Positions 1 through 5,686 of a DNA stretch of 5,686 nt are shown here, piece by piece (the first letter of the stretch is position 1; every line of letters starts with the position of its first letter). Under the pieces are notes generated by a model. The model ran no database searches and was not told the DNA's origin. It saw nothing but the letters and a program-made list of their open reading frames with translations. The DNA is taken from positions 1 to 5,686 of the forward strand of contig JAJYSO010000136.1 in the NCBI GenBank assembly GCA_021793535.1, read 5' to 3'. The DNA comes from Bacteroidota bacterium. Lineage in GTDB: Bacteria > Bacteroidota > Bacteroidia > Flavobacteriales > Flavobacteriaceae. The translations under genes and the position numbers were made by a program.

Positions 1-330
1 GAAGACAATCAAGAAGCAACAGTGATGAAATATGAAAAAACACGGCAAGAAATGCTCACCATGCTCCATACACACGTCATGTCCCTTAGCCTGATTTTTT
101 TCATCACGGGAATACTCGTTTTTCTATCCAAGGCCAATCTCACCCTTAAACGCATCTTAGCCATCGAACCTCTGCTCTCCATCATCTTCACCTTTGGGGG
201 CATCTACCTGATGTGGGTAGGGGTAACTTGGATGAAATACGTCGTGCTCATCTCTGGGATTTTAATGGCGGCTTGCTTTACTTCAGGAATTTTATTGATT
301 CTTTGGAACCTGGCCCAAAAACCTGAGTAG
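1..330 (+). CDS. Small multi-helix membrane protein, 5' partial, function unknown
   Basis: The reading frame is open from the first base of the window to a TAG stop at 328-330. The 109 visible residues may therefore be only the C-terminal part of a longer protein. Internal starts exist (GTG at 22, ATG at 25) but have no convincing ribosome binding site. After a charged stretch (EKTRQEM), the sequence HTHVMSLSLIFF opens the first of three hydrophobic helices, at about residues 24-43, 51-73 and 78-102 counted from base 1. A conserved-looking TFGGIYLMW lies in helix 2, and a short polar tail (NLAQKPE) ends the protein. No catalytic motif is visible. From memory, Bacteroidota have similar uncharacterised membrane proteins of roughly 170 residues with an extra N-terminal helix, which is why I favour a truncation by the window edge. 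It lies 47 bases upstream of the phosphatase gene on the same strand, so co-transcription is possible but not shown. Membrane location is well supported; function is unknown. Confidence 0.7.
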   Translation, partial: EDNQEATVMKYEKTRQEMLTMLHTHVMSLSLIFFITGILVFLSKANLTLKRILAIEPLLSIIFTFGGIYLMWVGVTWMKYVVLISGILMAACFTSGILLILWNLAQKPE

Positions 331-377
331 AGCTAAACAATAATCCGTATATTTCACAAAATAAATTACCAATACTT

Positions 378-2042
378 ATGCGAAATCTTATCCTTTTTAT
401 GCTGGGCCTCACCCTGATTTATTCTTCTAAAATCGAGGCACAAAATCAGACCGATCAACCCTTTAGCTCTCCTAAATTAGTTGTGGGAATCGTGGTCGAT
501 CAGATGCGTTACGACTACCTCACACGCTTCTGGGATCAATACGGCCAAGACGGCTTTAAACGGATGATCAAAGATGGATACAACCTGAAAAACAATCATT
601 ACAACTACGTCCCCACCTATACCGCCCCGGGGCATACCTCGATTTACACCGGAACCTCCCCTCGGTATCACGGTATTATTGCTAACAACTGGTACGATCG
701 TTATGTAGATCAATACATCTATTGCGCAGATGACCAAAAAGTCCAACCTGTAGGAACACGAGCCGAGGCAGGAAAGATGTCTCCCGTACAACTCTTGGCC
801 AGTACAGTGACAGATCAAAATCGTATAGCGACACAATTCAAAGGGAAAACTATAGGCGTCGCACTGAAAGACCGAGCTTCCATTATGCCTGCTGGGCATT
901 CCGCAAATGCAGCCTACTGGTTTTATGGAAAAGATGAAGGACACTTTATTACCAGTTCCTATTATATGGATGAACTCCCACAATGGGTAAAAAGCTTCAA
1001 CCAGTCCGGAAAAGCAGATGCCTACCTCAACCAAAAGTGGGAACCGTTGCACCCCCTCTCGACCTATACCCAAAGCGGACCAGATAAAACAGACTATGAA
1101 GGAGGCTTACGTGGGCAAACGACTTTTCCATATGATCTTAAAAAAATCAGTCAAAAAGAAAACGATAAAGGTGAAGCCTATGGCTATGACCTTATCTTCA
1201 ATGTCCCTTTTGGCAATAGCCTGACTACGGATTTTGCCCTGGCTGCCATCGACGGCGAAGCACTAGGGCAAGATGAGATTACAGACTTTTTAACGATCAG
1301 CTACTCCAGTACAGATTATGTAGGGCATAATTTTGGAGTGAATTCCAAAGAGGTACACGATACCTATTTGCGCTTGGATAAGGATATTGCGCGGTTGCTC
1401 AAAGGGTTGGATGAAAAGGTAGGGAAGGGCTCCTATACGGTTTTTTTAACTGCCGATCATGCCGCTGTACAAGTCCCTGCTTATCTTCGATCTCAAAAAA
1501 TGGAAGCTGGTTACGTCAACCCTAAAACCCTCAATGCAGATATTAAAGCTTTTGTCCAGCAAAAGTACCAAGAGGAAGGATTGCTCTCCAGTCACTCTAA
1601 CAGGCAAATTTTCTTTAACTACAAAAAGCTAGACAGCCTTGACATCAATCGCAGGGAGATGGCCAATGCCCTTAAAGATTACCTGACGACTTATCCCAAA
1701 ATAGCACAAGTATACACTCGAGAAATGATAGAAAGTGGTGGGTTTTCAGGGCTGATTGCCGGGCGTATAAAAAATGGATTTAACCCCAAACGAAGTGGGG
1801 ATGTCGTCTATGAATTTGAGCCGGCCTATTACGCCTCAAGTAGCAGAACGGGAACTACTCACGGAAGCGCCTACAAATACGATACGCATATTCCGCTCAT
1901 TTTTTATGGAAAAGGAATTCACAAAGGAGAAACTACCCAGGCTTCTGAAATCGTCGATATTGCACCTACTCTTTCTGCCTTGCTCGGCATTGCTTTTCCC
2001 AATGCCACAACTGGAAAGGTGCTCTACCAGGTCATCGACTAA
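378..2042 (+). CDS. pafA: PafA-type alkaline phosphatase, secreted
   Basis: The 554-residue protein belongs to the alkaline phosphatase/nucleotide pyrophosphatase superfamily and closely fits PafA, the phosphate-insensitive phosphomonoesterase best studied in Elizabethkingia (about 546 residues). A signal peptide covers residues 1-21 (hydrophobic LILFMLGLTLIY, likely cleavage after IEA), so it should act in the periplasm or outside. Catalytic residues read off in order: metal ligand D41 (VVDQMR), nucleophile T82 (YTAPGH), N103 (ANNWYD), K164 and R166 (ALKDRAS), D313 and H317 (STDYVGH), D360 and H361 (TADHA), and H495 (GTTHGS). Their spacing matches PafA T79, N100, K162, R164, D305, H309, D352, H353 and H486 with only small shifts. 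The Lys/Arg pair argues for monoesterase rather than diesterase activity. The start is the first ATG before the signal peptide. A TATATTTC at 348-355 resembles the Bacteroidota -7 box, but no -33 TTG was found. Substrate range is inferred from the family; no Pho-type regulatory site was recognised. Confidence 0.9.
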   Translation: MRNLILFMLGLTLIYSSKIEAQNQTDQPFSSPKLVVGIVVDQMRYDYLTRFWDQYGQDGFKRMIKDGYNLKNNHYNYVPTYTAPGHTSIYTGTSPRYHGIIANNWYDRYVDQYIYCADDQKVQPVGTRAEAGKMSPVQLLASTVTDQNRIATQFKGKTIGVALKDRASIMPAGHSANAAYWFYGKDEGHFITSSYYMDELPQWVKSFNQSGKADAYLNQKWEPLHPLSTYTQSGPDKTDYEGGLRGQTTFPYDLKKISQKENDKGEAYGYDLIFNVPFGNSLTTDFALAAIDGEALGQDEITDFLTISYSSTDYVGHNFGVNSKEVHDTYLRLDKDIARLLKGLDEKVGKGSYTVFLTADHAAVQVPAYLRSQKMEAGYVNPKTLNADIKAFVQQKYQEEGLLSSHSNRQIFFNYKKLDSLDINRREMANALKDYLTTYPKIAQVYTREMIESGGFSGLIAGRIKNGFNPKRSGDVVYEFEPAYYASSSRTGTTHGSAYKYDTHIPLIFYGKGIHKGETTQASEIVDIAPTLSALLGIAFPNATTGKVLYQVID

Positions 2043-2071
2043 CTCCCTCCAACCCTTTTGCTTAAAACAAA

Positions 2072-2110
2072 AACAGGCCTGTAACTCATGATTAGCGTTA
2101 CAGGCCTGTT
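2072..2110 (-). terminator. Rho-independent terminator of groESL, between convergent genes
   Basis: A perfect 14-bp inverted repeat, AACAGGCCTGTAAC (2072-2085) and GTTACAGGCCTGTT (2097-2110), encloses an 11-base loop. Read on the minus strand, the stem is followed by a U-rich run (TTTTTGTTTT) ending near 2062. This is the polarity expected for stopping groEL transcripts 30 bases after the groEL stop codon. On the plus strand the stem is followed by ATATCTTGAG, with no U tract, so any stop for the phosphatase transcript would rest on the hairpin alone. Confidence 0.88.
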
Positions 2111-2139
2111 ATATCTTGAGGTTAATCCCTAAGAATGCA

Positions 2140-3783
2140 TTACATCATTCCGGGCATTCCGCCACCCATAGGAGGCATTCCTCCTCCTGCTGCGCCCTTA
2201 TCTTCTTCTGGGATATCCACTAAGGCACATTCTGTAGTCAAAATCATTCCTGCAACTGAAGCTGCATTCTCCAAAGCTATCCGCGTTACTTTCTTGGGAT
2301 CGATGATTCCTTCTTTCATCATGTCCACAAATTTTTCTGCTTTGGCATCGTACCCATAGCTATCTTTGTGCTCAATTACTTTACTGATGATTACAGCACC
2401 TTCTCCTCCAGCATTGTTAACAATGGTACGGAGAGGGGCTTCAACAGCACGTTTCACAATATTGATACCCGTTTCTTCATCAACAGTTTCTGATTTCAAT
2501 TGATCCAAAGTGGCCTTTGCACGGACAAGGGCTACACCTCCACCAGCAACAATTCCTTCTTCTACGGCCGCTCTTGTGGAATTCATGGCATCCTCTACTC
2601 GGTCTTTTTTCTCTTTCATTTCCACTTCGGAGGCAGCACCTACATAGAGTACGGCAACCCCTCCCGCTAATTTAGCCAATCGCTCTTGAAGCTTCTCTTT
2701 ATCATAGTCAGAGGTAGTGGTTTCAATTTGAGCTTTAATTTGATTGACACGGTTTTTAATATTGGCATTTTCACCTGCCCCGTTAACCAGAGTTGTATTG
2801 TCTTTGTCAAGGCTTATTTTCTCAGCCCGTCCAAGTTGATCCAAAGTAGCGTTCTCTAAAGTAAATCCACGCTCTTCGGAAATCACTGTTCCTCCAGTTA
2901 AAATAGCAATATCTTCGAGCATCGCTTTGCGTCTGTCTCCAAATCCAGGAGCTTTTACAGCTGCAATTTTCAAAGATCCTCTAAGCTTGTTCACTACCAA
3001 AGTAGCCAAGGCTTCTCCTTCAACATCTTCGGCCACAATCAACAAGGCTTTTCCCTCCTTGGCTACAGGCTCAAGAACAGGCATCAAGTCTTTCATGGAA
3101 GAGATCTTTTTGTCGGTAATCAAGATATACGGATCTTCGAGCTCGGTGACCATTTTCTCACTATCGGTAACAAAGTAAGGCGAAAGGTATCCTCTATCAA
3201 ATTGCATCCCCTCAACAACCTCCACATAGGTATCTGTTCCTTTGGCTTCCTCAACAGTAATCACCCCTTCTTTACCTACTTTAGCAAAAGCTTCTGCAAT
3301 CAGGTTTCCAATGACCTCATCATTATTGGCAGAAATAGAGGCAACTTGCTTAATTTGAGCAGAAGAATTATCAACCTTCTTCGCTTGTTTTTCAAGGTCC
3401 TTAGTCAAGGCGGCTACAGCGCGATCAATTCCTTTTTTCAATTCCATAGGATTGGCACCCGCAGTCACGTTCTTCAACCCTTCTTGTACGATAGCTTGAG
3501 CAAGCACCGTTGCAGTAGTTGTTCCGTCTCCTGCCAAGTCATTTGTTTTTGAAGCGACTTCTTTCACCATTTGTGCCCCCATATTCTCTAGGGCATCTTT
3601 CAATTCGATTTCTTTCGCCACTGAAACTCCATCCTTGGTCACGGTAGGAGCTCCAAAACTCTTACTGATAATCACATTTCGTCCGCGGGGTCCCAAGGTT
3701 ACCTTTACAGCATCTGCCAGTTTATCCACTCCTCGCTTAATGCTATCACGAGCCTCCACATTAAATTTTATATCTTTTGCCAT
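2140..3783 (-). CDS. groEL: Chaperonin GroEL (Hsp60)
   Basis: This 547-residue protein is a complete, typical group I chaperonin: the 14-mer cytoplasmic folding machine that encloses non-native proteins under a GroES lid and uses ATP. The nucleotide site is intact: TLGPRGRNV at 29-37, GDGTTTATVL at 85-94 with D86 (D87 in E. coli), and catalytic D398 in RVEDAM. The apical-domain residues that bind substrate and GroES are present and numbered almost as in E. coli: Y199, Y203, F204, M234 (Leu in E. coli), L237, L259, V263 and V264. IVAGGGVALVRA at 411-422 is the usual intermediate/equatorial signature. The C-terminal tail from 533 is rich in Gly and Met, as expected inside the cavity. The ATG at 3781-3783 gives the canonical MAKDIKF start; the 37-base gap to groES is A/T-rich without a clear Shine-Dalgarno sequence. 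Only one groEL copy is visible here, and nothing appears broken. Confidence 0.98.
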   Translation of the reverse strand: MAKDIKFNVEARDSIKRGVDKLADAVKVTLGPRGRNVIISKSFGAPTVTKDGVSVAKEIELKDALENMGAQMVKEVASKTNDLAGDGTTTATVLAQAIVQEGLKNVTAGANPMELKKGIDRAVAALTKDLEKQAKKVDNSSAQIKQVASISANNDEVIGNLIAEAFAKVGKEGVITVEEAKGTDTYVEVVEGMQFDRGYLSPYFVTDSEKMVTELEDPYILITDKKISSMKDLMPVLEPVAKEGKALLIVAEDVEGEALATLVVNKLRGSLKIAAVKAPGFGDRRKAMLEDIAILTGGTVISEERGFTLENATLDQLGRAEKISLDKDNTTLVNGAGENANIKNRVNQIKAQIETTTSDYDKEKLQERLAKLAGGVAVLYVGAASEVEMKEKKDRVEDAMNSTRAAVEEGIVAGGGVALVRAKATLDQLKSETVDEETGINIVKRAVEAPLRTIVNNAGGEGAVIISKVIEHKDSYGYDAKAEKFVDMMKEGIIDPKKVTRIALENAASVAGMILTTECALVDIPEEDKGAAGGGMPPMGGGMPGMM

Positions 3784-3820
3784 TTTAAAATGAATTTTAA
3801 AAAATTAGTATCTTACTTTA

Positions 3821-4096
3821 TTATAGGATGCCGAGAATTTCATCCTCTTTCATAATCAGGTAATCTTTACCATCGAGTTTCAGCTCTGTTCCCGAAAACT
3901 TACCATACAACACGGTATCCTTTACCTGTACTGTCATTTGGTGATCTTTGGTGCCCTTTCCCACCGCTACAACTGTACCTTGTTGTGGTTTTTCTTTGGC
4001 AGAGTCTGGAATATAAATACCTGAATCCGTTTTCGTTTCAGCAGCTGCCGGCTCAACTAGAACGCGGTCAGCCAATGGTTTAAATTTTACTGACAT
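3821..4096 (-). CDS. groES: Co-chaperonin GroES (Hsp10)
   Basis: The 91-residue protein is a full-length GroES, the heptameric lid that closes the GroEL chamber. It begins MSVKFKPLADRVLVEP, the standard first strand. The mobile loop covers roughly residues 17-37, with the hydrophobic contact I27-Y28-I29 inside SGIYIPDSAKEKP where E. coli has IVL; the Tyr form is one I associate with Bacteroidota. GTVVAVGKG at 40-48 and the roof-loop region about 47-55 follow, and VLYGKFSGTEL and EDEILGIL complete the beta barrel. It is the first gene of a two-gene operon with groEL, whose start lies 37 bases beyond the groES stop. The upstream 86 bases carry a candidate stress-type promoter; no CIRCE-like inverted repeat was found there. 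Identity is not in doubt. Confidence 0.97.
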   Translation of the reverse strand: MSVKFKPLADRVLVEPAAAETKTDSGIYIPDSAKEKPQQGTVVAVGKGTKDHQMTVQVKDTVLYGKFSGTELKLDGKDYLIMKEDEILGIL

Positions 4097-4141
4097 TTTA
4101 TAGTATATTTAAAAGTTATTAAAATTAGACATCTTTATCTT

Positions 4142-4174
4142 GTCGAAAAGCATGCCATTTGAAAAAAACTGACA
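4142..4174 (-). promoter_or_regulatory. Candidate groESL promoter/stress control boxes
   Basis: Read on the minus strand, TGTCA (4174-4170) and TGGCA (4157-4153) are separated by 12 bases containing a run of seven T. TGGCATG is then followed by CTTTTCGAC (4151-4142... on the plus strand GTCGAAAAG). TGGCA with GA at the -12 spacing resembles a sigma-54 -24/-12 promoter, but the -12 box (TCGA rather than TTGC) is poor. If used, transcription would begin near 4131, giving a leader of about 35 bases before groES. Alternatives for the housekeeping sigma factor are TAATTTTA (4127-4120) and TAACTTTT (4118-4111), both near the Bacteroidota -7 consensus TAnnTTTG but lacking a -33 TTG. The position between a terminator and groES makes a promoter here nearly certain; its exact boxes are inference. 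Confidence 0.4.
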
Positions 4175-4182
4175 TCCTTTAT

Positions 4183-4220
4183 AAAAAAATGCCAACTTGT
4201 CACAAACAAGTTGGCATTTT
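4183..4220 (-). terminator. Rho-independent terminator after secG
   Basis: A perfect 15-bp stem, AAAATGCCAACTTGT (4186-4200) and ACAAGTTGGCATTTT (4206-4220), has a 5-base loop. On the minus strand it ends in an uninterrupted run of seven T (4189-4183), a textbook intrinsic terminator 23 bases past the secG stop codon. It separates the lptE-TPR-secG transcript from groES-groEL. The plus-strand side also ends in TTTT, but no plus-strand gene feeds into it. Confidence 0.93.
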
Positions 4221-4243
4221 AGCATAAGAACGGAATGAATACC

Positions 4244-4618
4244 TTATTGCTCTATCGAATCTGCATCTCTTCCTGCGTCATCAAGCTTAAAAGTATCATT
4301 ATCCTGTGTAGTGTTCTCCTGAGTCGGTGTCGGAACGGCAGTTGGGGTATCCCCGTCCAACAAGCGAGACTCCTGTACCGTTGACCCCCCCTTATTACTG
4401 ACGTTAAAAAGCAGCACAAGTACCAATAAGGCCGTAGCCAAAGTCCAGGTACTCTTGTTCAAAAAATCATCGGTCTTTTTAACCCCTCCCATTTGTTGGC
4501 CACCTCCTCCAAAAGTTCCTGACAATCCACTACCTTTAGGGTTTTGTACCATAATCACAATCACCAAAAGAAAGCAGACAATCATGATTAAGGCTAGAAA
4601 TATTATTGACGTATTCAT
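4244..4618 (-). CDS. secG: Sec translocon subunit SecG
   Basis: This 124-residue inner-membrane protein is SecG, the small accessory subunit of the SecYEG channel that assists SecA-driven protein export. Helix 1 spans about residues 4-24. It is followed by the signature cytoplasmic loop VQNPKGSGLSGTFGGGGQQ (24-42) and GVKKTDDFLNKSTW (45-58), then helix 2 at about 57-73. The PKGxGL and Gly-rich stretch plus the KTDDFLxKxTW motif are diagnostic. After helix 2 comes a polar, acidic tail of about 50 residues (75-124) including TPTAVPTPT; E. coli SecG lacks such an acidic tail, but extended tails are, from memory, usual in Bacteroidota. The ATG at 4616-4618 follows the stop of the upstream TPR gene by only 3 bases, implying translational coupling. 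A strong terminator closes the transcript just downstream. Confidence 0.95.
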   Translation of the reverse strand: MNTSIIFLALIMIVCFLLVIVIMVQNPKGSGLSGTFGGGGQQMGGVKKTDDFLNKSTWTLATALLVLVLLFNVSNKGGSTVQESRLLDGDTPTAVPTPTQENTTQDNDTFKLDDAGRDADSIEQ

Positions 4619-4621
4619 TGT

Positions 4622-5431
4622 TTATTGTTTTTCTTGAATTTTTTCAATTTGGTAAATTCGGTCTGCAAATAAACCACTTTTTTCGGGATTTTTCAAAATT
4701 AATATGCGATAAGCTTGAATTGCTTTATCATATTTTTTTTGTTCTACATAAATTTCAGCCAAAGTTTCGGTCATTAACCGGTCTTCAAGACCATACTTTT
4801 GATCGGGTATTCCCGCGACAGACCTGAGATCTGAAGGAATAATCTTGGGTGAAGCCTCTATGAATTTATCGATTAATTCTTGTTCCTTGGCCATTCGCCT
4901 TTCTCGTTCGGGATCCGTCCTTTGTTGAGCATGGTGCCCAAATCCTTCTGTAGAAAATTGTAACCACTCAGAAAACGTATGCAATTCTCCAGGCTTAAAT
5001 TGCATGATATGATCGCCTTTCTTTTCCACGGACGAAAGTGGATCTTGTCGATCGGCTTTTGCGGGCTCTTCTGTAAATAAGTCTGGATCCAAAACCTGAT
5101 CAGCCTCCTGCTCACTCATCAAAGGAAAACCGTCCTCTTCAGATTCCAAGCGGTCGTTCCGCTCCTTTATCTGTGCAGAGATCCCGTGTTGAAGGAAGGC
5201 CTCCCCCGTGATATAATCAAACAAGATCCTCCGATCTGCAGTATGTACTGCCGTCTTTCTCAAGGCTGCATTATAGAAGAAGCTATGGCTGCTGTGCAGC
5301 CCTTTAAGTTGAAGAACACGGGCAACCTGAAAATAAGGGTATTGTTGAACCACCTCATTGAGTGCCTGGGTCTCCTCCAGGCTGGGCGACCCTTCTTGTT
5401 CCATCATCTTAATCAACCTTCCTTTGTTCAT
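4622..5431 (-). CDS. TPR-repeat protein of unknown function, secG-linked
   Basis: The protein is 269 residues from the ATG at 5429-5431 (MNKGRLIKMM). An upstream in-frame TTG at 5450-5452 would add 7 residues and overlap lptE by 7 bases; I prefer the ATG because it leaves a clean 14-base gap. No signal peptide or membrane helix is visible, so it is probably cytoplasmic. The N-terminal domain (about 20-80) has YPYFQVARVLQLKGL and, nearby, FFYNAALRKTAVHTADRRILFDYI, helical and resembling degenerate TPR units. A charged, low-complexity linker (about 90-145) follows, then FSEWLQF at 153-159 and LIDKFIEASPKIIPSD at 186-201. One clear C-terminal TPR (about 219-252) contains LAEIYVEQKKYDKAIQAYRIL. 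I recognise the architecture from uncharacterised Bacteroidota proteins often found between lptE and secG. A role as a scaffold in envelope biogenesis is only suggested by the neighbours; no enzymatic motif is present. Confidence 0.85.
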   Translation of the reverse strand: MNKGRLIKMMEQEGSPSLEETQALNEVVQQYPYFQVARVLQLKGLHSSHSFFYNAALRKTAVHTADRRILFDYITGEAFLQHGISAQIKERNDRLESEEDGFPLMSEQEADQVLDPDLFTEEPAKADRQDPLSSVEKKGDHIMQFKPGELHTFSEWLQFSTEGFGHHAQQRTDPERERRMAKEQELIDKFIEASPKIIPSDLRSVAGIPDQKYGLEDRLMTETLAEIYVEQKKYDKAIQAYRILILKNPEKSGLFADRIYQIEKIQEKQ

Positions 5432-5445
5432 CACATACGGATTTA

Positions 5446-5686
5446 TTACCAATCGGTTAATGCTGCATTAAAGACTTCTTGGGTAATGTGTTCAAAAATC
5501 TCATCCACTGCCGAGTCTAAAGTTGATCCTGTTAATTGTTGCTGTCCGGGGTAATCATAGTAAAATGAAAATTGCCGCTCAAAATCTTTATCGGGATCTA
5601 GCGTATTTGAAAAGCGAACATTAATGGCTATCGTTAGCCGGTTTTGTGCTGCTGTGTTATCTTGTTGAGACGTCATCGGAGCGATA
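5446..5686 (-). CDS. lptE: LPS-assembly protein LptE (C-terminal part), 5' partial
   Basis: The frame runs from the TAA at 5446-5448 to the window edge with no stop, so the true start lies outside. An internal ATG at 5674-5676 would give 76 residues but is preceded by in-frame I-A-P codons that fit the family. The visible part contains AAQNRLTIAINVRFSNTLD, then FERQFSFYYDY, and finally IFEHITQEVFNAALTDW. This order, of a beta strand with NRLTI, a conserved F-S-x-Y-x-D-Y stretch and a C-terminal helix ending in DW, is what I associate with Bacteroidota LptE, a lipoprotein of about 165-175 residues. LptE sits in the outer membrane inside LptD and helps insert lipopolysaccharide. The lipobox should be in the missing N-terminus and cannot be checked. 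The gene is the first visible member of the lptE-TPR-secG transcript; upstream genes and promoter are outside the window. Confidence 0.8.
   Translation of the reverse strand, partial: IAPMTSQQDNTAAQNRLTIAINVRFSNTLDPDKDFERQFSFYYDYPGQQQLTGSTLDSAVDEIFEHITQEVFNAALTDW

Noticed and set aside
477..1073. 198-codon open frame on the minus strand
   Set aside because: It lies entirely antisense to the phosphatase gene, whose catalytic motifs are all intact; its own translation shows no recognisable domain.
1774..2091. 105-codon plus-strand frame running past the phosphatase stop codon
   Set aside because: It is a shifted-frame shadow of the phosphatase C-terminus and runs into the groEL terminator hairpin; the pafA frame itself is complete to H495 and beyond, so no frameshift is implied.
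3202..3552. 116-codon plus-strand frame antisense to groEL
   Set aside because: It is fully inside the conserved groEL coding sequence and has no protein-like features of its own.
4097..4182. Possible CIRCE (HrcA operator) upstream of groES
   Set aside because: I looked for the TTAGCACTC/GAGTGCTAA halves and found neither; the only inverted arms here are 4-base GACA/TGTC (4128-4144), too short to support.
4873..5115. 80-codon minus-strand frame inside the TPR gene
   Set aside because: It is an alternative frame on the same strand as the TPR protein and covers its low-complexity charged linker; no motif supports it.
5429..5452. Upstream TTG start for the TPR protein (extra residues MVINPYV)
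   Set aside because: It would need a rare start codon and overlap lptE; the ATG at 5431 begins with MNKGRL, fits the family as I recall it, and leaves a normal 14-base gap.

Overview
The window looks like an ordinary chromosomal segment from a member of the Bacteroidota. The supporting signs are a PafA-type phosphatase, GroES with the SGIYIPDSAKEKP mobile loop, a SecG with a long polar tail, a Bacteroidota-type LptE fragment, a TPR protein of a family I know only from this phylum, and start regions that are A/T-rich with almost no Shine-Dalgarno sequence. I cannot fix the genus. There is no sign of mobile DNA, CRISPR, or tRNA or rRNA genes.

Layout. Positions 1-330 (+) hold the 3' part of a small multi-helix membrane protein whose start lies before the window. 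Positions 378-2042 (+) encode an exported alkaline phosphatase of the PafA family with all its expected active-site residues. It converges on groEL at a strong hairpin (2072-2110). Everything else is on the minus strand and reads from the right edge leftward: the 3' end of lptE (5446-5686), a 269-residue TPR protein (4622-5431), secG (4244-4618) and a terminator (4183-4220). A compact regulatory gap (about 4097-4182) follows, then groES (3821-4096), groEL (2140-3783) and the groEL terminator.

Function. lptE, the TPR gene and secG are spaced 14 and 3 bases apart and look like one transcript serving envelope biogenesis: LPS delivery to the outer membrane and Sec protein export. groES-groEL is a separate two-gene chaperonin operon. 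A stress-type promoter probably drives it, lying right behind the secG terminator; its repeated TGTCA/TGGCA boxes resemble, imperfectly, a sigma-54 -24/-12 promoter. The phosphatase would act in the periplasm or at the cell surface to release phosphate from organic phosphomonoesters.

I did not find a previously undescribed system. The items most worth a second look are the groESL control region, the uncharacterised TPR protein conserved beside secG, and the unusual palindromic arms of the groEL terminator. No gap longer than 300 bases lacks a gene; the largest is the 147 bases between secG and groES.
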